A stretch of DNA of 64,000 nt from JAOAPY01 sp038237475. Lineage in GTDB: Bacteria; Acidobacteriota; Blastocatellia; Pyrinomonadales; Pyrinomonadaceae. A program made the translations under genes and the position numbers. The stretch covers positions 62,001-126,000 of the forward strand of contig JBBRYS010000012.1 of assembly GCA_038237475.1 (NCBI GenBank). The letters are read 5' to 3'. Of this stretch, positions 62,833 through 64,000 are shown in pieces. The notes below the pieces were generated by a model. The model was not told the DNA's origin. It ran no database searches and saw only the letters and a program-made list of their open reading frames with translations. Numbering within the stretch: position 1 is the stretch's first letter; each line of letters opens with the position of its first letter.

Positions 62833-63492
62833 ATGATGCCGCAACCACCATCAGGAGCGGGAATCGTCAACGCGAAAGGCGTGACCGGAACACTCGGCTG
62901 CCTTGCCTACACATTACACGATGGGTGCCCGGTGTTGTTGAGCACTTGGCATGTCCTTTTTGGTGAGGCTGCTCGCGAAGATAGCGCGGTCTGGTGGGTT
63001 AAAGAATCCACTGACGGATCCGGCTTGTCAGGTATCGGAAGGACTTTATACGGCAAGCTCGGCACAGTGGAATTCGCCGGCGAAGACTATTATGTCGACT
63101 GCGCCGTCGCTTCCTTTCATAAATCCACGACAACTTCTAAAAGCCCGACGTTAATAACCGATTACGGTACGGCCCAGGTAGGCGACGTGGTAAGGAAGAG
63201 TGGCGCCGCAACCGGAACTACGCGCGGAACCATCATCGATGTCACGTACTCGGATCCCGCAGTCACCAAGGGCCGGCGCACTCCGCGACAACTCCTCGTA
63301 AAATCCTTGCATGAAGAAAAAGTATTTTCAGCAGAGGGAGATTCGGGCGCCATTGTTGTCGACGCTGCAAACAAGGCGGTCGGTCTGCTCTGGGGTACTA
63401 ACATAAGCGGACAAGGAATTGCTTGTCCTATCGCACCCGTACTCTATGCGATGAACATTACACTCGAGCCACGGGCGCTCCTGTCCCGATAA
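62833..63492 (+). CDS. Trypsin-like serine protease, short form
   Basis: A 219-residue protein with a complete chymotrypsin-type triad by position: His40 in LLSTWHVLFG, Asp89 in YYVDCAVASF and Ser171 in SAEGDSGAIVVD. The fold pattern resembles the Nal1-like group of trypsin-like peptidases (TLGCLAYTLHDGCPVLLSTW and VGLLWGTNISG). There is no signal peptide, so it is either cytoplasmic or lacks its true N-terminus. The ATG at 62833 or 62836 has no good ribosome site. A paralogue starts 57 bp downstream and carries about 105 extra N-terminal residues before the corresponding segment. Substrates are unknown. Confidence 0.78.
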   Translation: MMPQPPSGAGIVNAKGVTGTLGCLAYTLHDGCPVLLSTWHVLFGEAAREDSAVWWVKESTDGSGLSGIGRTLYGKLGTVEFAGEDYYVDCAVASFHKSTTTSKSPTLITDYGTAQVGDVVRKSGAATGTTRGTIIDVTYSDPAVTKGRRTPRQLLVKSLHEEKVFSAEGDSGAIVVDAANKAVGLLWGTNISGQGIACPIAPVLYAMNITLEPRALLSR

Positions 63493-63549
63493 CGCGGCGC
63501 TCATTTAGCAATTCGTCGCTCACTTTTCTTTTGGAGTCTCATTCTCTAA

Positions 63550-64000
63550 ATGAAAACCAACGATCAACTCAAGGGCGAAAACGAAGCCATCCGCTCGATG
63601 CTGGAGCGTGGGGTTGAGGCCAGGCTGTTGGCTATACCCAATGTGTTGCACGTCAGTGTCGGAGTAAAAGAAACGGATGGGAAGTTAACTGACCAGCTTT
63701 GTGTTCGCGTCTATGTGAAGGAGAAAAAAGACCTCGCGGCCGTGCCTGCTGATGAGGTCATCCCCGCAGAAATCAATGGCATCCCCACCGATGTCAACGT
63801 TGTAGGGCAGTTTGAATTCAGCGACGACAACACCAGATACCGGCCGATTAAGGGCGGCATTCAGATTTCAAACCGCATTATTGTCTTGAATGATGCGGGC
63901 ACGGGCACGCAAATGTCGCGCGGAACGCTGGGTTGCATCGCCATTGACACGACCGATAATGCGCCAGTGATGTTGAGTAACTGGCACGTGCTTTACGGAA
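63550..64000 (+). CDS. Trypsin-like serine protease, N-terminal part, cut by the window end
   Basis: An open frame from ATG 63550 to the end of the window (150 codons visible). The first 100 residues form an alpha/beta domain (VEARLLAIPNVLHVSVGVKE, QLCVRVYVKEKKD, IPTDVNVVGQFEF). Then comes the start of the same protease domain as in the previous gene: RGTLGCIAIDTTDNAPVML and SNWHVLYG, with His146 matching its catalytic His. The rest, with Asp and Ser, lies outside. The N-terminal domain before a Nal1-like peptidase is a common layout. No signal peptide is visible. It is the second of a tandem pair. Confidence 0.78.
   Translation, partial: MKTNDQLKGENEAIRSMLERGVEARLLAIPNVLHVSVGVKETDGKLTDQLCVRVYVKEKKDLAAVPADEVIPAEINGIPTDVNVVGQFEFSDDNTRYRPIKGGIQISNRIIVLNDAGTGTQMSRGTLGCIAIDTTDNAPVMLSNWHVLYG

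Overview
The window looks like chromosomal DNA of an environmental Acidobacteriota bacterium, most likely near the class Blastocatellia. This is inferred from gene content, not from a marker gene. The signs are two large Oar-type TonB-dependent receptors with an N-terminal carboxypeptidase-regulatory domain, an overlapping ECF sigma factor and Ser/Thr kinase pair, a CRTAC1-type FG-GAP/ASPIC-UnbV protein followed by a TPR protein, SBBP-propeller plus DUF4214 and RHS surface proteins, and moderate G+C. No rRNA, tRNA, phage gene, transposase or CRISPR array was found.

Layout. (1) 1-12.4 kb: a cut secreted LolA-like protein and a TonB receptor on the minus strand. On the plus strand follow a secreted N-acyl-D-amino-acid deacylase, a second TonB receptor and N-acetylglucosamine-6-phosphate deacetylase (nagA), which read as a wall or chitin scavenging group. 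(2) 12.5-20.2 kb, minus strand: glycolate oxidase as a GlcD-GlcE fusion plus GlcF, with gamma-glutamyltranspeptidase and a small membrane protein between them and an APC amino-acid permease upstream. (3) 20.4-25 kb: serine hydrolase, a hairpin-rich repeat, PhyH dioxygenase, ExbD, agmatinase and an ABM monooxygenase. (4) 25.4-38.5 kb: a signalling island. Plus strand: triple-FHA ABC transporter, a secreted unknown protein and a 14-WD40 caspase. Convergent minus strand: Ser/Thr kinase with a DUF4384-like sensor, TPR-caspase and a secreted DUF4384 protein. (5) 38.7-45.4 kb: CRTAC1-like protein and TPR protein (plus) facing a TPR-kinase and its ECF sigma factor (minus). (6) 45.9-59.9 kb: five consecutive plus-strand genes for exported proteins: pentaheme cytochrome/TPR, YD/TIG protein, glycine-rich protein, RHS protein and SBBP/DUF4214 protein. 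(7) 59.9-64 kb: a TPR gene interrupted at a nine-A run, a monoheme cytochrome c and two tandem trypsin-like proteases, the last cut by the window end.

The most interesting part is region 4. Phosphothreonine writers (kinase) and readers (FHA domains) lie beside two exported caspase-fold proteases, and the same DUF4384-like fold occurs both on the kinase and as a separate secreted protein. A linked signalling and proteolysis pathway is a reasonable hypothesis but unproven. Other points of note are the hairpin cluster before the PhyH gene, the A9 slippage-type frameshift, the GlcDE fusion and the RHS gene with a glycine/lysine-rich tail in place of a recognisable toxin.
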